The notes: a model not told the origin generated them from the sequence alone. A stretch of DNA of 64,000 bases from Streptomyces sp. S465 (GCF_026898115.1 NZ_CP114036.1:3224001-3288000), one strand, 5' to 3'. Positions 1 to 10,095 are shown, counted from the first letter of the stretch. A program made the numbers and translations.

Positions 1-1598
1 CGTCCTCGTAGACGGCGCGGATGACCGCGCCCACCCGGCGGTCGCCGCGCGAGAGCAGGCCCTCGACGATGCCGGGCTTGCCGTCGTGGTAGCGGAAGCC
101 GATGGAGCGGCCGTACTTCTTGTCGCCGCGGATCTTGTCGCGCAGCTTCTCCAGCCGGGCGTCGGTCTCCTCGGCGCTCAGCTGCGGCGCCCACTGGAAG
201 GGGGTGTGCGGCTTGGGGACGAACCCGCCGATCGAGACGGTGCAGCGGATGTCGTTCTTGCCGGACACCTCGCGGCCCTTGGCGATGACCTTGGTCGCCA
301 TGTCGGCGATCTGGAGCACGTCGTCGTCGGTCTCGGTGGGCAGACCGCACATGAAGTACAGCTTCACCTGCCGCCAGCCGTTGCCGTACGCGGTGGCCAC
401 CGTACGGATGAGGTCCTCTTCCGAGACCATCTTGTTGATGACCTTACGGATGCGCTCACTGCCGCCCTCGGGGGCGAAGGTGAGGCCGGAGCGGCGTCCG
501 TTGCGGGTCAGCTCATTGGCGAGGTCGATGTTGAAGGCGTCCACCCGGGTGGAGGGGAGGGACAGGCCGATCTTGTCCTCCTCGTACCGGTCGGCGAGGC
601 CCTTGGCGATGTCGCCGATCTCGGTGTGGTCGGCCGAGGACAGCGACAGCAGTCCGACCTCCTCGAAGCCGGTGGCCTTGAGTCCCTTGTCGACCATCTC
701 GCCGATACCGGTGATCGACCGCTCGCGCACCGGGCGGGTGATCATGCCCGCCTGGCAGAACCGGCAGCCGCGGGTGCAGCCGCGGAAGATCTCCACCGAC
801 ATCCGCTCATGGACGGTCTCGGCCAGCGGCACCAGCGGCTGCTTGGGGTACGGCCACTCGTCGAGGTCCATGACGGTGTGCTTGGACACCCGCCACGGCA
901 CTCCCGAGCGGTTCGGCACGACACGCGAGATCCGCCCGTCGGCCAGGTACTCCACGTCGTAGAACTTCGGGACGTAGACGCTGCCGGTGCGGGCGAGCCG
1001 GAAGAGCAGCTCGTCCCGGCCGCCCGGACGGCCCTCGGCCTTCCAGGCGCGGATGATCTCGGTCATGTCGAGCACGGCCTGCTCACCGTCGCCGATCACC
1101 GCGCAGTCGATGAAGTCCGCGATCGGCTCCGGGTTGAACGCGGCGTGCCCGCCCGCGACCACGACGGGGTGGTCCTCGGTGCGGTCCGCGGCGTCCAGGG
1201 GAATGCCGGCGAGGTCGAGCGCGGTGAGCAGGTTGGTGTATCCCAGCTCGGTGGAGAAGGAGACGCCGAAGACGTCGAACGCCGACACCGGGCGGTGCGA
1301 ATCCACGGTGAACTGCGGCACCTTGTGCCGGCGCATCAGCTCCTCGAGGTCCGGCCACACGCTGTAGGTGCGCTCGGCGAGCACGCCCTCGCGCTCGTTG
1401 AGGACCTCGTAGAGGATCATGACGCCCTGGTTGGGCAGCCCGACTTCATAGGCGTCGGGGTACATGAGCGCCCAGCGGACGTCGCAGGAGTTCCAGTCCT
1501 TGACAGTGGAATTGAGCTCACCGCCTACGTACTGGATGGGCTTCTGCACATGCGGCAGCAGGGCCTCGAGCTGTGGGAAGACCGACTCGACAGACATC
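1..1598 (-). CDS. B12-binding domain radical SAM protein (TIGR03960-type), 3' end outside window
   Basis: The reading frame starts at an ATG (complement of 1596-1598) and runs off the left edge, giving about 532 residues without a stop. The N-terminal part (MSVESVFPQLEALLPHVQKP) and the segment with VVAGGHAAFNPEP fit a B12-binding-like fold. The central RGCTRGCRFCQ motif holds the CxxxCxxC cysteines that bind the radical-SAM 4Fe-4S cluster, and later segments (APEGGSERIRKVINKM, KLYFMCGLPTETDDD) are typical of this family. In Streptomyces it usually precedes a radical-SAM-linked DUF2344 protein and RNase E; those would lie beyond position 1. Its substrate is not established, though a role in RNA or ribosome modification is often suggested. 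The family call is firm and the function is open. Confidence 0.88.
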
Positions 1599-1668
1599 GC
1601 GGACTTTCGTGAGCTGACAGGGGTGACCCTCAAGCGTACCTGCCCCGCCGGGGTCCCTCGGCCATGGA

Positions 1669-3405
1669 TCAGGCTCCCAGGGCCGCCCGGTGCTCGGGAC
1701 GGGAGACCTCGGCCCACAGTCCGGGCAGCTCACGCTCACGGGCGGCGGCCTGCGCCTCCTCCCGCCCGTGGAGCAGCCCGAAGGTGAAGTCGCTCTCCCC
1801 CGCGCCGTGGGCCTGGGCGGCCAGCGTCCGCAGCGCCTCGCGCGCGACGACGCTGTCCTGGTGGTCGCCGAGCACGTCCTGCACGGCCCGCATCCGGCGG
1901 GCGAACTTCTTGGCGGGCTTGCCGAGCGCGGGCCGGGCCGTCTCGGCGGCGTAGCGGACCCGCTTGGCGGCCTTGCGGGCCTGGTGGACGGCGACGTCGC
2001 GGTCCGGTCCCGGGGGCGTCTCAAGGGCGGTGGCCACCCGGCCGGCGAGCCGCTCGTAGTCGCGCAGCACGGCCTTGGCGACCACCGGCGCGGCCGGTTT
2101 CGCGGCGGCGGGGCGCAGTGGCGGATCGGCCACCAGGGCGTCGAGGGTGTCCAGGAGCGTGAGATAGCGCTCGCTGTCCAGCGCGCGCAGGACGGTCGCG
2201 CGGGCGCCGTCGCGCCGCCCTCGCGACCAGTGGCGCAGCCGGTCCCGCACCGGGCCGCGCCGCAGGTCGTCCGGCAGCTCGGCGAGACGGCCCGCGAGCC
2301 GCTCGGTGAGCACCTCGCGGTCGCGTTCCACGCCGAGCTCACCGGCCAGCCACTTCAGCTCGTCGCCGACCGGATCGGTCACCGTACGGTCGAGGACCTT
2401 GCGGTAGGAGCGGAAGGCGCTGCGCAGCCGGCGGGTGGCGACCCGCATCCGGTGCACCGCGTCCGGCAGGTCGCGGCGCACGGCGGGGTCGAGCCGTACC
2501 AGGGCGTCGAGCTGACGGCGCACGTAGTCCAGGACGACGTCGTCGGCGCCGAGCGGCCGCCGGGCCGCCGGCGCGGCCTGTTCGACCTCACGGGCGGTCT
2601 TCGCGGGCTTCCCCGGCTTCGCGGGCTTTCCGGCCTTCCCTGCCCTCTCCGGCTTCCCTGCCTTCTCCGGCCTCCCCGCCTTCTCCGGCTTCCCGGGCTT
2701 CGCGGGCTTCCCCGGTCCGGCGGACCGGCCCGGCCCACCTCCGCCGGTCTCGGCCGCGACCGCGCCCCTCTCCGTCTCGGCCAGGGCCTTGGCGAGCTTG
2801 GAGGGGCTGTCGGCGCGGTGCAGACCGCCGTCGCACAGCCGCGTCTCGACCGCGTCGAGCAGCCGCTCGTCATGGGCCCGGCCCTCGGCGAGCTCGACCT
2901 CGACCTCGGTCCACCGCACCGGCTCGCCGTCCTCGGGCGCCAGGCGCCGGGCCGTCACGCGGTCGACGGACACCTCGGCGAGCACGGTGCCGTCGGCGGC
3001 CACCAGGTCCTTGCGGTCCCGCTCGGTGTGCAGATGGGCGAGCGGGCGCAGCGGGTCGTGGCGGACCCGGGAGCGCAGCAGCGCGGCCATCTCGGCGGGC
3101 ACCTCGCCGCCGAGCGGCGCGTGCAGCTCCTCCCGGGTGTCCGGGCCGACCGGCAGCTTCAGATGCCAGCCCTCGTCATCGCCGCCGGTGCGGCGGCGCA
3201 AGGTGATGCCGTCGGCCAGCAGCCGGCGCCCGGGGGTGTCGTAGTAGGTGGCCTCGAGGGTGGCGACACCCCGGCTCACCACGGTCGCGACCGGGCCCGC
3301 CCCGGTCAGCTCGGGCAGACCCGGCAGGTCGGGTCGCCCGGACGGACCGGCTTCCTCGGCGGTGGCCTCGTATTTACGTTCGATCTCCTGCTTCGTGTCC
3401 ACCAT
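1669..3405 (-). CDS. CYTH and CHAD domain-containing protein
   Basis: This 578-residue protein has two parts. The N-terminal CYTH triphosphate-tunnel domain (about residues 4-210) opens with QEIERKYEA, the ExExK signature that binds metal and polyphosphate or triphosphate. The C-terminal CHAD helical domain (about 285-575) is rich in conserved His and Arg (AVHRMRVATRRLRSAFRSYR, HQARKAAKRVRYAAE); CHAD domains bind polyphosphate granules. A Lys/Pro/Gly/Ala linker of repeated GKP, AKPGKP and GKPEKAG units (about 232-282) joins them and is probably disordered and basic. The gene lies 43 bases behind rodA on the same strand, so it may be read through from the elongation cluster. The likely role is triphosphate hydrolysis or polyphosphate binding; the substrate is unknown. 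The ATG at 3405 has no strong ribosome binding site. Confidence 0.88.
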   Translation of the reverse strand: MVDTKQEIERKYEATAEEAGPSGRPDLPGLPELTGAGPVATVVSRGVATLEATYYDTPGRRLLADGITLRRRTGGDDEGWHLKLPVGPDTREELHAPLGGEVPAEMAALLRSRVRHDPLRPLAHLHTERDRKDLVAADGTVLAEVSVDRVTARRLAPEDGEPVRWTEVEVELAEGRAHDERLLDAVETRLCDGGLHRADSPSKLAKALAETERGAVAAETGGGGPGRSAGPGKPAKPGKPEKAGRPEKAGKPERAGKAGKPAKPGKPAKTAREVEQAAPAARRPLGADDVVLDYVRRQLDALVRLDPAVRRDLPDAVHRMRVATRRLRSAFRSYRKVLDRTVTDPVGDELKWLAGELGVERDREVLTERLAGRLAELPDDLRRGPVRDRLRHWSRGRRDGARATVLRALDSERYLTLLDTLDALVADPPLRPAAAKPAAPVVAKAVLRDYERLAGRVATALETPPGPDRDVAVHQARKAAKRVRYAAETARPALGKPAKKFARRMRAVQDVLGDHQDSVVAREALRTLAAQAHGAGESDFTFGLLHGREEAQAAARERELPGLWAEVSRPEHRAALGA

Positions 3406-3448
3406 GGAGGTCTCGTACCCGAATCCGGACTTATCAGCCCTGAGCTCC

Positions 3449-4651
3449 TTAAGCGGAGACGGGCCGCTGCACCCGGATGGACTGCAACAGTCCGATCGCG
3501 ATCCATACGGCGAACATCGAGGACCCGCCGTAGGAGACGAACGGCAGCGGCAGACCGGCCACCGGCATGATGCCCAGCGTCATCCCGATGTTCTCGAACG
3601 CCTGGAAGGCGAACCAGGCGATGATCCCGGCCGCGACGACGGTCCCGTACAGCTCCGTGGTGTCACGCGCGATCCGGCAGGCGCGCCACAGCACGATCCC
3701 CAGCAGCACGATGATCAGCCCGGCACCGAGGAAGCCGAGCTCCTCTCCCGCGACCGTGAAGACGAAGTCGGTCTGCTGCTCGGGGACGAACTGACCGGTG
3801 GTCTGGGTGCCGTGGAAGAGTCCCTTACCGGTGAGACCGCCCGAGCCGATCGCGATCCGCGCCTGGTTGGTGTTGTAGCCGACCCCGGACGGGTCGAGCG
3901 CGGGGTTGGCGAAGGCGGCGAAGCGGTCGATCTGGTACTGGTCGAGGACGTGCAGCTGCCAGATGAGCAGCGCGCCGACCACGGCCGCGAGGATCAGCCC
4001 CGCGATCCAGCGGTTGGATGCGCCGGAGGCGAGCAGCACGGCGAGCACGATCACCGCCATGACCATCACCGAGCCGAGGTCCGGCATCAGCAGCACGATC
4101 GCGATGGGCAGCGCGGCCAGGCCGAGCGACTGGACGACGGTGCGGTGGTCGGGGATGAGCCGGTCCCCGGCGTCCACGCGCGCGGCCAGCAGCATCGCCA
4201 TGCCCAGGATGATCGTGATCTTGGCGAACTCACCCGGTTGCAGGGAGAAGCCGCCGCCGACCACGATCCACGCGTGCGCGCCGTTGATCGTCGAGCCCAG
4301 CGGGGTGAGCACGGCGAGGACGAGGACGATGGACAGGCCGTAGAGGACCGGGACCGCGCCGCGCAGGGTGCGGTGGCCCAGCCAGATGGTGCCGATGGCG
4401 AGCACCAGCCCGATCCCGGTGTTGAGGGCGTGCCGGACCAGGAAGTAGTACGGGTCGCCCTGGTTGAGCTCGGTGCGGTTGCGGGTGGCGGAGTAGACGA
4501 GCGCGCCGCCGATGGCGGACAGGGCCAGCGCGGTGAGCAGCAGCACCCAGTCGAGACGGCGGACGACCGAGTCGCGCGCCATGAGCTTGCTCCAGGTGCC
4601 GCGCTCCGGGGTGAAGCGCCGGACGGCATACCCATGCGTGGAAGCGCTCAC
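3449..4651 (-). CDS. rodA: RodA/FtsW/SpoVE-family peptidoglycan glycosyltransferase
   Basis: A 400-residue polytopic membrane protein of the SEDS family, which polymerises lipid II into glycan strands and works with a class B PBP. About ten hydrophobic helices are visible. The motifs are typical: GAHAWIVVGGGFSLQPGEFAK, which holds the conserved family Asp/Glu region, and LPFVSYGGSSMF near the C terminus. The GTG start at 4651 is preceded by GGGAGG at good spacing. It sits directly after the PBP2 gene, its expected partner, in the mreBCD cluster, the same order as sfr in S. coelicolor. In Streptomyces this cluster mainly serves spore-wall synthesis and envelope integrity. Confidence 0.93.
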   Translation of the reverse strand: MSASTHGYAVRRFTPERGTWSKLMARDSVVRRLDWVLLLTALALSAIGGALVYSATRNRTELNQGDPYYFLVRHALNTGIGLVLAIGTIWLGHRTLRGAVPVLYGLSIVLVLAVLTPLGSTINGAHAWIVVGGGFSLQPGEFAKITIILGMAMLLAARVDAGDRLIPDHRTVVQSLGLAALPIAIVLLMPDLGSVMVMAVIVLAVLLASGASNRWIAGLILAAVVGALLIWQLHVLDQYQIDRFAAFANPALDPSGVGYNTNQARIAIGSGGLTGKGLFHGTQTTGQFVPEQQTDFVFTVAGEELGFLGAGLIIVLLGIVLWRACRIARDTTELYGTVVAAGIIAWFAFQAFENIGMTLGIMPVAGLPLPFVSYGGSSMFAVWIAIGLLQSIRVQRPVSA

Positions 4652-4763
4652 AGCTGCCTCCCGTTCGCCCCGCCGCGGCAGCGGCCCATGTCACTGCCGC
4701 CCGCGCGGCGCAGAGGTGCGGCTTTCGCCATCGTCTGCGGCCCGGCGGCCGCGCGTGCGTCGC

Positions 4764-6908
4764 TCACGAATCCGTCCCCCGCCGCCGGTCCCGGCCGGCC
4801 GCCTCGAACTGCTTGCCGAGGGGCTCGGCCTCGATGGAGCCGTCCGAGGAGATCTTCGGCAGGCTGGCCTGCGGCTTGGGCAGCAGCGCCTTCTTCTGGT
4901 CGATGTTGCCCTTGGCGTCGACCCCGTACAGCGCGTTGTAGATCTTGCGCACGGCGGGACCGGAGGCACCGGAGCCGGTGCCGCCCTGGGAGATCGTCAT
5001 GACGATCGAGTAGTCCTTGGTGTACGTCGCGAACCACGACGTGGTCTGCTTGCCGTAGACCTCCGCGGTACCGGTCTTGGCATGCATCGGGATCTTGTCC
5101 TGCGGCCAGCCCTGGAACCGCCAGGCGGCGGTGCCCTGGGTGGCGACGCCCGCGAGCGCGCTGTCGATCTGCTTGCGCAGCGTGCCGCTCATCGGCAGCT
5201 TGCCGTGCGACGTCGGCTTGATCTCCTGGACGTCCTTGCCGTCGGGGCTGACGATCGCCTTGCCGATGGTGGGGTCGTAGAGCGTTCCGCCGTTGCTGAT
5301 CGCCGCGTAGATGGTGGCCATCTGGATCGGGGTGACGAGGGTGTCGCCCTGACCGATGGAGTAGTTCACCGAGTCACCGGCGCGCATCTTCATCCCCTCG
5401 AGGCAGTTCTCGTAGGCGATCCGCTGGCCGTAGTTGCCGTCCTTCTTGCCGCTCTTGCACCAGGCGTCCTTGTTGGCCTCCCAGTAGTCCTTCTTCCACT
5501 GGCGGTCCGGGACCCGGCCGGTGACCTCGTTGGGGAGGTCGATGCCGGTCTCCTTGCCGAGGCCGAACTGGTGGGCGGTCTTGTAGAACCAGTCCCCCGG
5601 ATTCTTCTTGGGCTTGTTGCCGCCGTCCTTCTTCCACTCGTCGTAGGCGATGCGGTAGAAGACGGTGTCGCAGGAGACCTCCAGCGCGCGGCCGAGGCTG
5701 ATCCCGCCGTAGTTCTCGGACTCGAAGTTCTTGAAGACCTGGCTGCCGATGTTGAACGAGCTGGTGCAGGCGTAGGGGCCGTTGAAGGAGTAGCCGGCGT
5801 TGACCGCGGCGGTCGTCGGCACCACCTTGAAGATCGAGCCGGGGGCCGCCTGGCCCTGGATCGCCCGGTTCAGCAGCGGATAGTTGGAGTTCTTGCCGGT
5901 GAGCTTCGCGTAGTCCTTGCCGGAGATGCCGCCGACCCAGGCGTTGGGGTCGTACGTCGGGTTGGACGCCATGGCCACCACCCGGCCGGTCTTGGCCTCC
6001 ATGACCACCACCGCGCCCGAGTCCGCCTTGTAGTTGCGGCCGGTGTTCTTGTCGAACTGCTTGCGGGCGTCCTTCATCGCCTGGGCCAGCTCCTTCTCCG
6101 CGACCGCCTGGACGCGGGAGTCGATGCTGGTGACCACGTTGTCGCCGGGACGGGCCCGCTGGCTCTCCCGCTGGCCGATGACACGGCCGAGGTTGTCGAC
6201 CTCGTAACGGGTCACCCCCGCCTTGCCACGCAGCTCGCTGTCGTACTGGGCTTCGAGGCCGTTGCTGCCCACCTGGTCGGAGCGGAGCAGCGGCGACTTG
6301 GTGTCCTCGGCCTTCTTTATCTGCTCATCGGTGACCGGGGAGAGATAACCGAGCACCTGGGCGGCGTTGGAGCCGGCGGGCGCGGCGTAGCGGCGCACGG
6401 CGGTGGGCTCGGCGCTGATGCCGGGGAAGTCCTCCTCGCGCTCGCGGATCTGCAGCGCCTGCTTGGCGCTGGCCTCGTCGGTGATCGGGATGGGCTGGTA
6501 GGGGGAACCGTTCCAGCAGGGCTGCGGGGTCTTGGCGTCGCACAGCCGGACCTTGTCCATGACGTCCTTGGGCTTCATGCCCAGGACGTCGGCGAGGCGG
6601 GTGAGGACAGCCTTGCCGTCGTCCGGCATCTTCATCAGCTCGGTGCGGCTGGCGGAGACCACGAGACGGGTTTCGTTGTCGGCGAGCGGCACCCCCCGGG
6701 CGTCCAGTATCGAGCCGCGCACGGCGGGGTGGACGACCTGCTGGACGTGGTTGTTGGCGGCCTCGGCGGTGTACTGGTCGCCGTTGCGGATCTGGAGGTA
6801 CCACAGACGTCCGCCGAGGGTCAGCAGCAGCGAGAAGACCAGGATCTGGATGGCGACGAGCCGGACGGTGACCCGGGTGGTCCGTCCCGTCTCGGGAATG
6901 TTGCTCAT
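4764..6908 (-). CDS. mrdA: Penicillin-binding protein 2 (class B transpeptidase, MrdA family)
   Basis: A 714-residue class B PBP that cross-links peptidoglycan outside the membrane. One N-terminal helix (about 16-36) anchors it, and a PBP dimerisation domain (about 55-240) precedes the transpeptidase domain (about 290-690). The catalytic motifs are in order: nucleophile Ser358 in APGSIFK, then a serine motif region (EVSCDTVFYRIA; YSIGQGDTLVT), then HAKTGTAEVYG as the KTG box. It lies between mreD (40 bases upstream) and rodA (112 bases downstream). The ATG is preceded by a G-rich Shine-Dalgarno region. An uncharged region rich in Lys, Gly and Asn (about 425-500) looks like an actinobacterial insertion. 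Confidence 0.93.
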   Translation of the reverse strand: MSNIPETGRTTRVTVRLVAIQILVFSLLLTLGGRLWYLQIRNGDQYTAEAANNHVQQVVHPAVRGSILDARGVPLADNETRLVVSASRTELMKMPDDGKAVLTRLADVLGMKPKDVMDKVRLCDAKTPQPCWNGSPYQPIPITDEASAKQALQIREREEDFPGISAEPTAVRRYAAPAGSNAAQVLGYLSPVTDEQIKKAEDTKSPLLRSDQVGSNGLEAQYDSELRGKAGVTRYEVDNLGRVIGQRESQRARPGDNVVTSIDSRVQAVAEKELAQAMKDARKQFDKNTGRNYKADSGAVVVMEAKTGRVVAMASNPTYDPNAWVGGISGKDYAKLTGKNSNYPLLNRAIQGQAAPGSIFKVVPTTAAVNAGYSFNGPYACTSSFNIGSQVFKNFESENYGGISLGRALEVSCDTVFYRIAYDEWKKDGGNKPKKNPGDWFYKTAHQFGLGKETGIDLPNEVTGRVPDRQWKKDYWEANKDAWCKSGKKDGNYGQRIAYENCLEGMKMRAGDSVNYSIGQGDTLVTPIQMATIYAAISNGGTLYDPTIGKAIVSPDGKDVQEIKPTSHGKLPMSGTLRKQIDSALAGVATQGTAAWRFQGWPQDKIPMHAKTGTAEVYGKQTTSWFATYTKDYSIVMTISQGGTGSGASGPAVRKIYNALYGVDAKGNIDQKKALLPKPQASLPKISSDGSIEAEPLGKQFEAAGRDRRRGTDS

Positions 6909-6948
6909 GACGCCCCCCTGAGGGCAGCGGGCGACGGGAGGGCGGTGT

Positions 6949-7662
6949 TCACAGGCGCTTGACCCCCTTGATGCGTGCCGTCCTGTTCTTCCCCGCGCGG
7001 GCCAGCAGTCCGCCGCGCTGGCTGCCGATCCGGGCCGCCCGGCCCGGACGCCTGAGCCGGCTCATCCGGCCGGCCCGGCCGGTGCTGACGCCGCCCGCGG
7101 TGCTGATCCAGCGGGACGGGCTCTCACCGCCGCCGCCCGCGCTGTCGGCCATCGGATCGTTCTCGCTCCGTCTGGCCAGCCCCATGATCAGCGGCACCGT
7201 GAAGGGCGCCAGCAGCAGGTCGTAGAGGGCGGCGGTGAACAGCAGCTTGCCCAGGCCCACCTGACGGGCGGCGTCGTCGCCGACCAGGATGCCGACCCCC
7301 GCGTACAGCAGCGTGGCACCGACGGCCGCCGCCACGACCACCAGCATCGGCCCGGTGGCCGACCTCAGCTGACCGGTCTCCGGCTTGGCGAGCCCCGCCA
7401 GATAGCCGATGACGCACAGCACCAGGGCGTAGCGGCCGACGGCGTGGTCGGCGGGCGGGGCGAGGTCGGCGAGCAGCCCCGCGCCGAAGCCGATGAGCGC
7501 ACCGCCGGTGTGGCCGTAGACCAGCGCGAGGCCGAGCACGACGAGCAGCAGCAGGTCCGGGACGGCGCCGGGCAGTTGGAGCCGGGCCAGCACACAGACC
7601 TGGACGACGAGCGCGAAGACCACCAGGCAGGTCGACAGGACGATCCGGTTGAGGTGCAGCAT
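6949..7662 (-). CDS. mreD: Rod shape-determining protein MreD
   Basis: A 237-residue membrane protein with five or six hydrophobic helices in the first 165 residues (for example LVVFALVVQVCVLARLQL), then a basic, Arg-rich, probably cytoplasmic tail longer than in E. coli MreD. MreD bridges MreC, RodA and PBP2 in the elongation complex. The ribosome binding site AGGAG lies within the last codons of mreC and the two genes are separated by only 3 bases, so translation is probably coupled. Sequence identity across MreD proteins is low; the call rests on hydropathy, size and position. Confidence 0.9.
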   Translation of the reverse strand: MLHLNRIVLSTCLVVFALVVQVCVLARLQLPGAVPDLLLLVVLGLALVYGHTGGALIGFGAGLLADLAPPADHAVGRYALVLCVIGYLAGLAKPETGQLRSATGPMLVVVAAAVGATLLYAGVGILVGDDAARQVGLGKLLFTAALYDLLLAPFTVPLIMGLARRSENDPMADSAGGGGESPSRWISTAGGVSTGRAGRMSRLRRPGRAARIGSQRGGLLARAGKNRTARIKGVKRL

Positions 7663-7665
7663 CGG

Positions 7666-8610
7666 TCAGCTCCTGTTGGCGGCCGGGCTCGTGGCGGTGG
7701 CGGAGGGGTTGGCCGTGACGGTGACCGTGGGCGTCGGCTTGGGCTTCGCGGGCTTGGGCGGCAGCACGGTGTCGCGCGGGTTGTCGCGCGGCGGCTGGAC
7801 GACGACCCCGACGATGTCCAGCTTGCTGAATTGGACGTACGGGCGCACCTGGAGCGTGCGGGTGAGGTCCCCTCCGGTGGGATCGACGCGGACGACCTTG
7901 CCGACCGGAACCCCGGGGACGAACGGCTTGTCGGCCTGGGAACCGAAGGTGACCATTCGGTCGCCCTTCTTGATCCGGGCCTTTCCGTTGAGGAGCTGTA
8001 CGTGCAGCGAACGGTCGCCGCGCCCGGTGGCGAAGCCGAGCTCGCCCGACCCCTCCATCCGGGTGCCGACGGTGAAGTCCGGGTCGATGGCGAGCAGTAC
8101 GGTCGAGGTCGAGGCGCCCACCGTGGTGACCCGGCCGACCAGTCCGTCGCCGTTGATGACGGTCATGTCGCGGCGGATGCCGTCATCGCTGCCGATGTCG
8201 ATGGTGACGGTCCAGGAGAAGCCCTGGGCGGCGCCGATGCCGATGACCTGCGCGCCCTTGATGCCGTATTGGCCGGCGCCCGCGGTCCTGAGCAGCTTGT
8301 CGAGCTCGGCGGAGCGGGCGCGGTTGCGGTCGTCGCTGCCGAGCCGCTGCTTGAGCTTGGTGTTCTCCTCCTCCAGCCGACGGATCCGGTCGTGCCGGTC
8401 ACCGGATTCCCGTACGGCCGCGACGGCGTTGCCGACCGGGTCCACGGCGGACGCGACGCTGTCCTCCACCGGCCCGAAAACCGAAGCGGCGGCCTGACGG
8501 GCGCCGTCGAGGGGGGAGTCCTCGCCGCCGCGGATATCCACCGTGATCAGCGCGAACGCGATGGCGACCAGCAGCACCAGGAGCAGCCGGCTCTCTCGTG
8601 TGTCCCTCAC
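7666..8610 (-). CDS. mreC: Rod shape-determining protein MreC
   Basis: A 314-residue bitopic protein: one N-terminal helix (RLLLVLLVAIAFALITVDI), a coiled coil (about 70-105, RIRRLEEENTKLKQRLG) and a beta-rich extracytoplasmic domain containing DGLVGRVTTVGASTSTVLL and GLVVQPPRDNP-like motifs. The Pro/Thr-rich C-terminal tail (PKPAKPKPTPTVTVTANPS) is common in Streptomyces. MreC organises PBP2 and RodA outside the membrane. The GTG at 8610 is taken as the start; GAGGAAGG lies rather far upstream. It follows mreB by 142 bases. Confidence 0.93.
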   Translation of the reverse strand: MRDTRESRLLLVLLVAIAFALITVDIRGGEDSPLDGARQAAASVFGPVEDSVASAVDPVGNAVAAVRESGDRHDRIRRLEEENTKLKQRLGSDDRNRARSAELDKLLRTAGAGQYGIKGAQVIGIGAAQGFSWTVTIDIGSDDGIRRDMTVINGDGLVGRVTTVGASTSTVLLAIDPDFTVGTRMEGSGELGFATGRGDRSLHVQLLNGKARIKKGDRMVTFGSQADKPFVPGVPVGKVVRVDPTGGDLTRTLQVRPYVQFSKLDIVGVVVQPPRDNPRDTVLPPKPAKPKPTPTVTVTANPSATATSPAANRS

Positions 8611-8752
8611 GTGCGGCGACGTGCCTTCCTCGTCGAAGTCGGACCGAATGCGGTGATGTGGTGTCCGGCCGGTCCAGGGGAGCCTTATGCCTGTATATCA
8701 GCGTTCCGCCGCACGGGCGGCCATCCACCCGTACGGCCGGTCCGCCGGGTTG

Positions 8753-9784
8753 TCATCTGCGGGGCTGGGCGTCCAGCACCTGCTGGAGCGCTTCGAACTC
8801 CTCCACGCACTTGCCGGACCCGAGCGCGACGGAGTCCAGCGGGTCCTCGGCGATGTGGATGGGCATGCCGGTCTCGCGGCGCAGCCGCTCGTCGAGGCCG
8901 CGCAGCAGCGCGCCGCCGCCGGTGAGCACGATGCCGCGGTCCATGACGTCGCCGGAGAGCTCCGGAGGGCACTTGTCGAGGGTGGTCTTGACCGCGTCGA
9001 CGATCGAGTTGACCGGCTCCTCCATGGCCTTGCGGACCTCGGCGGCGGAGATCACGACGGTCTTGGGGAGCCCGCTGACGAGGTCACGGCCGCGGATCTC
9101 GGTGTGCTCCTCCTCGTCGCTCTCGAACGCCGAACCGATGGTGATCTTGATGTTCTCGGCGGTGCGCTCGCCGAGCAGCAGGCTGTACTCCTTCTTGATG
9201 TGCTGGATGATCGCGTTGTCCAGCTCATCGCCCGCCACCCGGATGGACTGGGCGGTGACGATGCCGCCCAGCGAGATGACGGCGACCTCGGTGGTGCCGC
9301 CGCCGATGTCCACGACCATGTTTCCGGTGGCCTCGTGGACCGGAAGGCCGGAGCCGATGGCCGCGGCCATGGGCTCCTCGATGATGTGCACCTGGCGGGC
9401 GCCCGCCTGGGTGGACGCCTCGATGACGGCACGGCGCTCGACTCCGGTGATACCGGACGGCACACAGACCACCACACGGGGCCGGGCGAGATAGCGGCGC
9501 TTATGGATCTTCAGGATGAAGTAGCGCAGCATCCGCTCGGTGATCTCGAAGTCGGCGATGACGCCGTCTTTGAGCGGACGCACAGCGACGATGTTGCCAG
9601 GGGTGCGGCCGATCATCTTCTTCGCCTCGGCGCCCACGGCGAGAATTCCGCCGGTGTTGGTGTTGATGGCGACGACGGATGGCTCGTTGAGGACGATCCC
9701 GCGGCCCCTGACGTACACCAGCGTGTTGGCGGTCCCGAGGTCGACAGCCATGTCACGGCCGATGAACGACATGTTGTTCCCCAT
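8753..9784 (-). CDS. mreB: Actin-like rod shape protein MreB
   Basis: A 343-residue bacterial actin. Phosphate-1 loop [11 protein letters not shown] near the N terminus, [22 protein letters not shown], phosphate-2 [16 protein letters not shown] and the adenosine motif [11 protein letters not shown] are all present in order. MreB forms membrane-associated filaments that position the PBP2/RodA machinery; in Streptomyces it acts mainly in sporulation rather than tip growth. Two close starts exist: ATG 9784 (MGNNMSF) and ATG 9772 (MSFIGRD, preceded by GGGGAAC). The longer form is annotated. It is the first gene of the cluster, with 311 bases of non-coding DNA upstream. Confidence 0.96.
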   Translation of the reverse strand: MGNNMSFIGRDMAVDLGTANTLVYVRGRGIVLNEPSVVAINTNTGGILAVGAEAKKMIGRTPGNIVAVRPLKDGVIADFEITERMLRYFILKIHKRRYLARPRVVVCVPSGITGVERRAVIEASTQAGARQVHIIEEPMAAAIGSGLPVHEATGNMVVDIGGGTTEVAVISLGGIVTAQSIRVAGDELDNAIIQHIKKEYSLLLGERTAENIKITIGSAFESDEEEHTEIRGRDLVSGLPKTVVISAAEVRKAMEEPVNSIVDAVKTTLDKCPPELSGDVMDRGIVLTGGGALLRGLDERLRRETGMPIHIAEDPLDSVALGSGKCVEEFEALQQVLDAQPRR

Positions 9785-10095
9785 GAGGATACGTCAGGCC
9801 TTCCCTGCTGGAGCGATTGCTTGCTTGAGGTCGGCAGGATGGGTATGCGCTGCGAGGCGCGGAAGCTCTCATCGTAGTCACGCCCGCTCGAACACGCTGC
9901 GGGGGTCCTCCGCCATTGTCAGCAGAACACGACCCCGCCTGCTCTTATGGTGACGACGTGTCGCGGAGACGCGTTCCCCCGATCGGGTCGCATATGCCAA
10001 GGGGCGGCCGGGTAATTCGACCGCCCCCAGGTCAGCAGGGGTAAGGCAAGCTGATGATCAAACTGATGGCCGATCAGTGAACGATCGGATCGGGA
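9785..10095. other. Intergenic region between mreB and ndk
   Basis: This 311-base stretch should hold the mreB promoter(s) and the end of the ndk transcript. It contains a possible ndk hairpin (10001-10027) and a run of GATC- and GATCAG-containing repeats at about 10050-10098. I see no convincing ORF. Confidence 0.6.
10001..10027 (-). terminator. Possible ndk terminator hairpin
   Basis: GGGGCGG (10001-10007) pairs with CCGCCCC (10021-10027) around a 13-base loop, 69 bases past the ndk stop. The stem is short and there is no T tract, so support is modest. Confidence 0.4.

Noticed and set aside
1690..3570. Long plus-strand open frame opposite the CYTH-CHAD gene
   Set aside because: It lies antisense to a gene with clear domains, its protein has no sensible composition, and such frames arise from the extreme third-position GC bias.
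4652..4763. Possible small gene between mrdA and rodA
   Set aside because: No start with a binding site and no plausible protein; it is a short spacer in the cluster.
4512..6962. 816-codon plus-strand frame opposite the PBP2 gene
   Set aside because: It is a shadow of mrdA, which carries all transpeptidase motifs on the minus strand.
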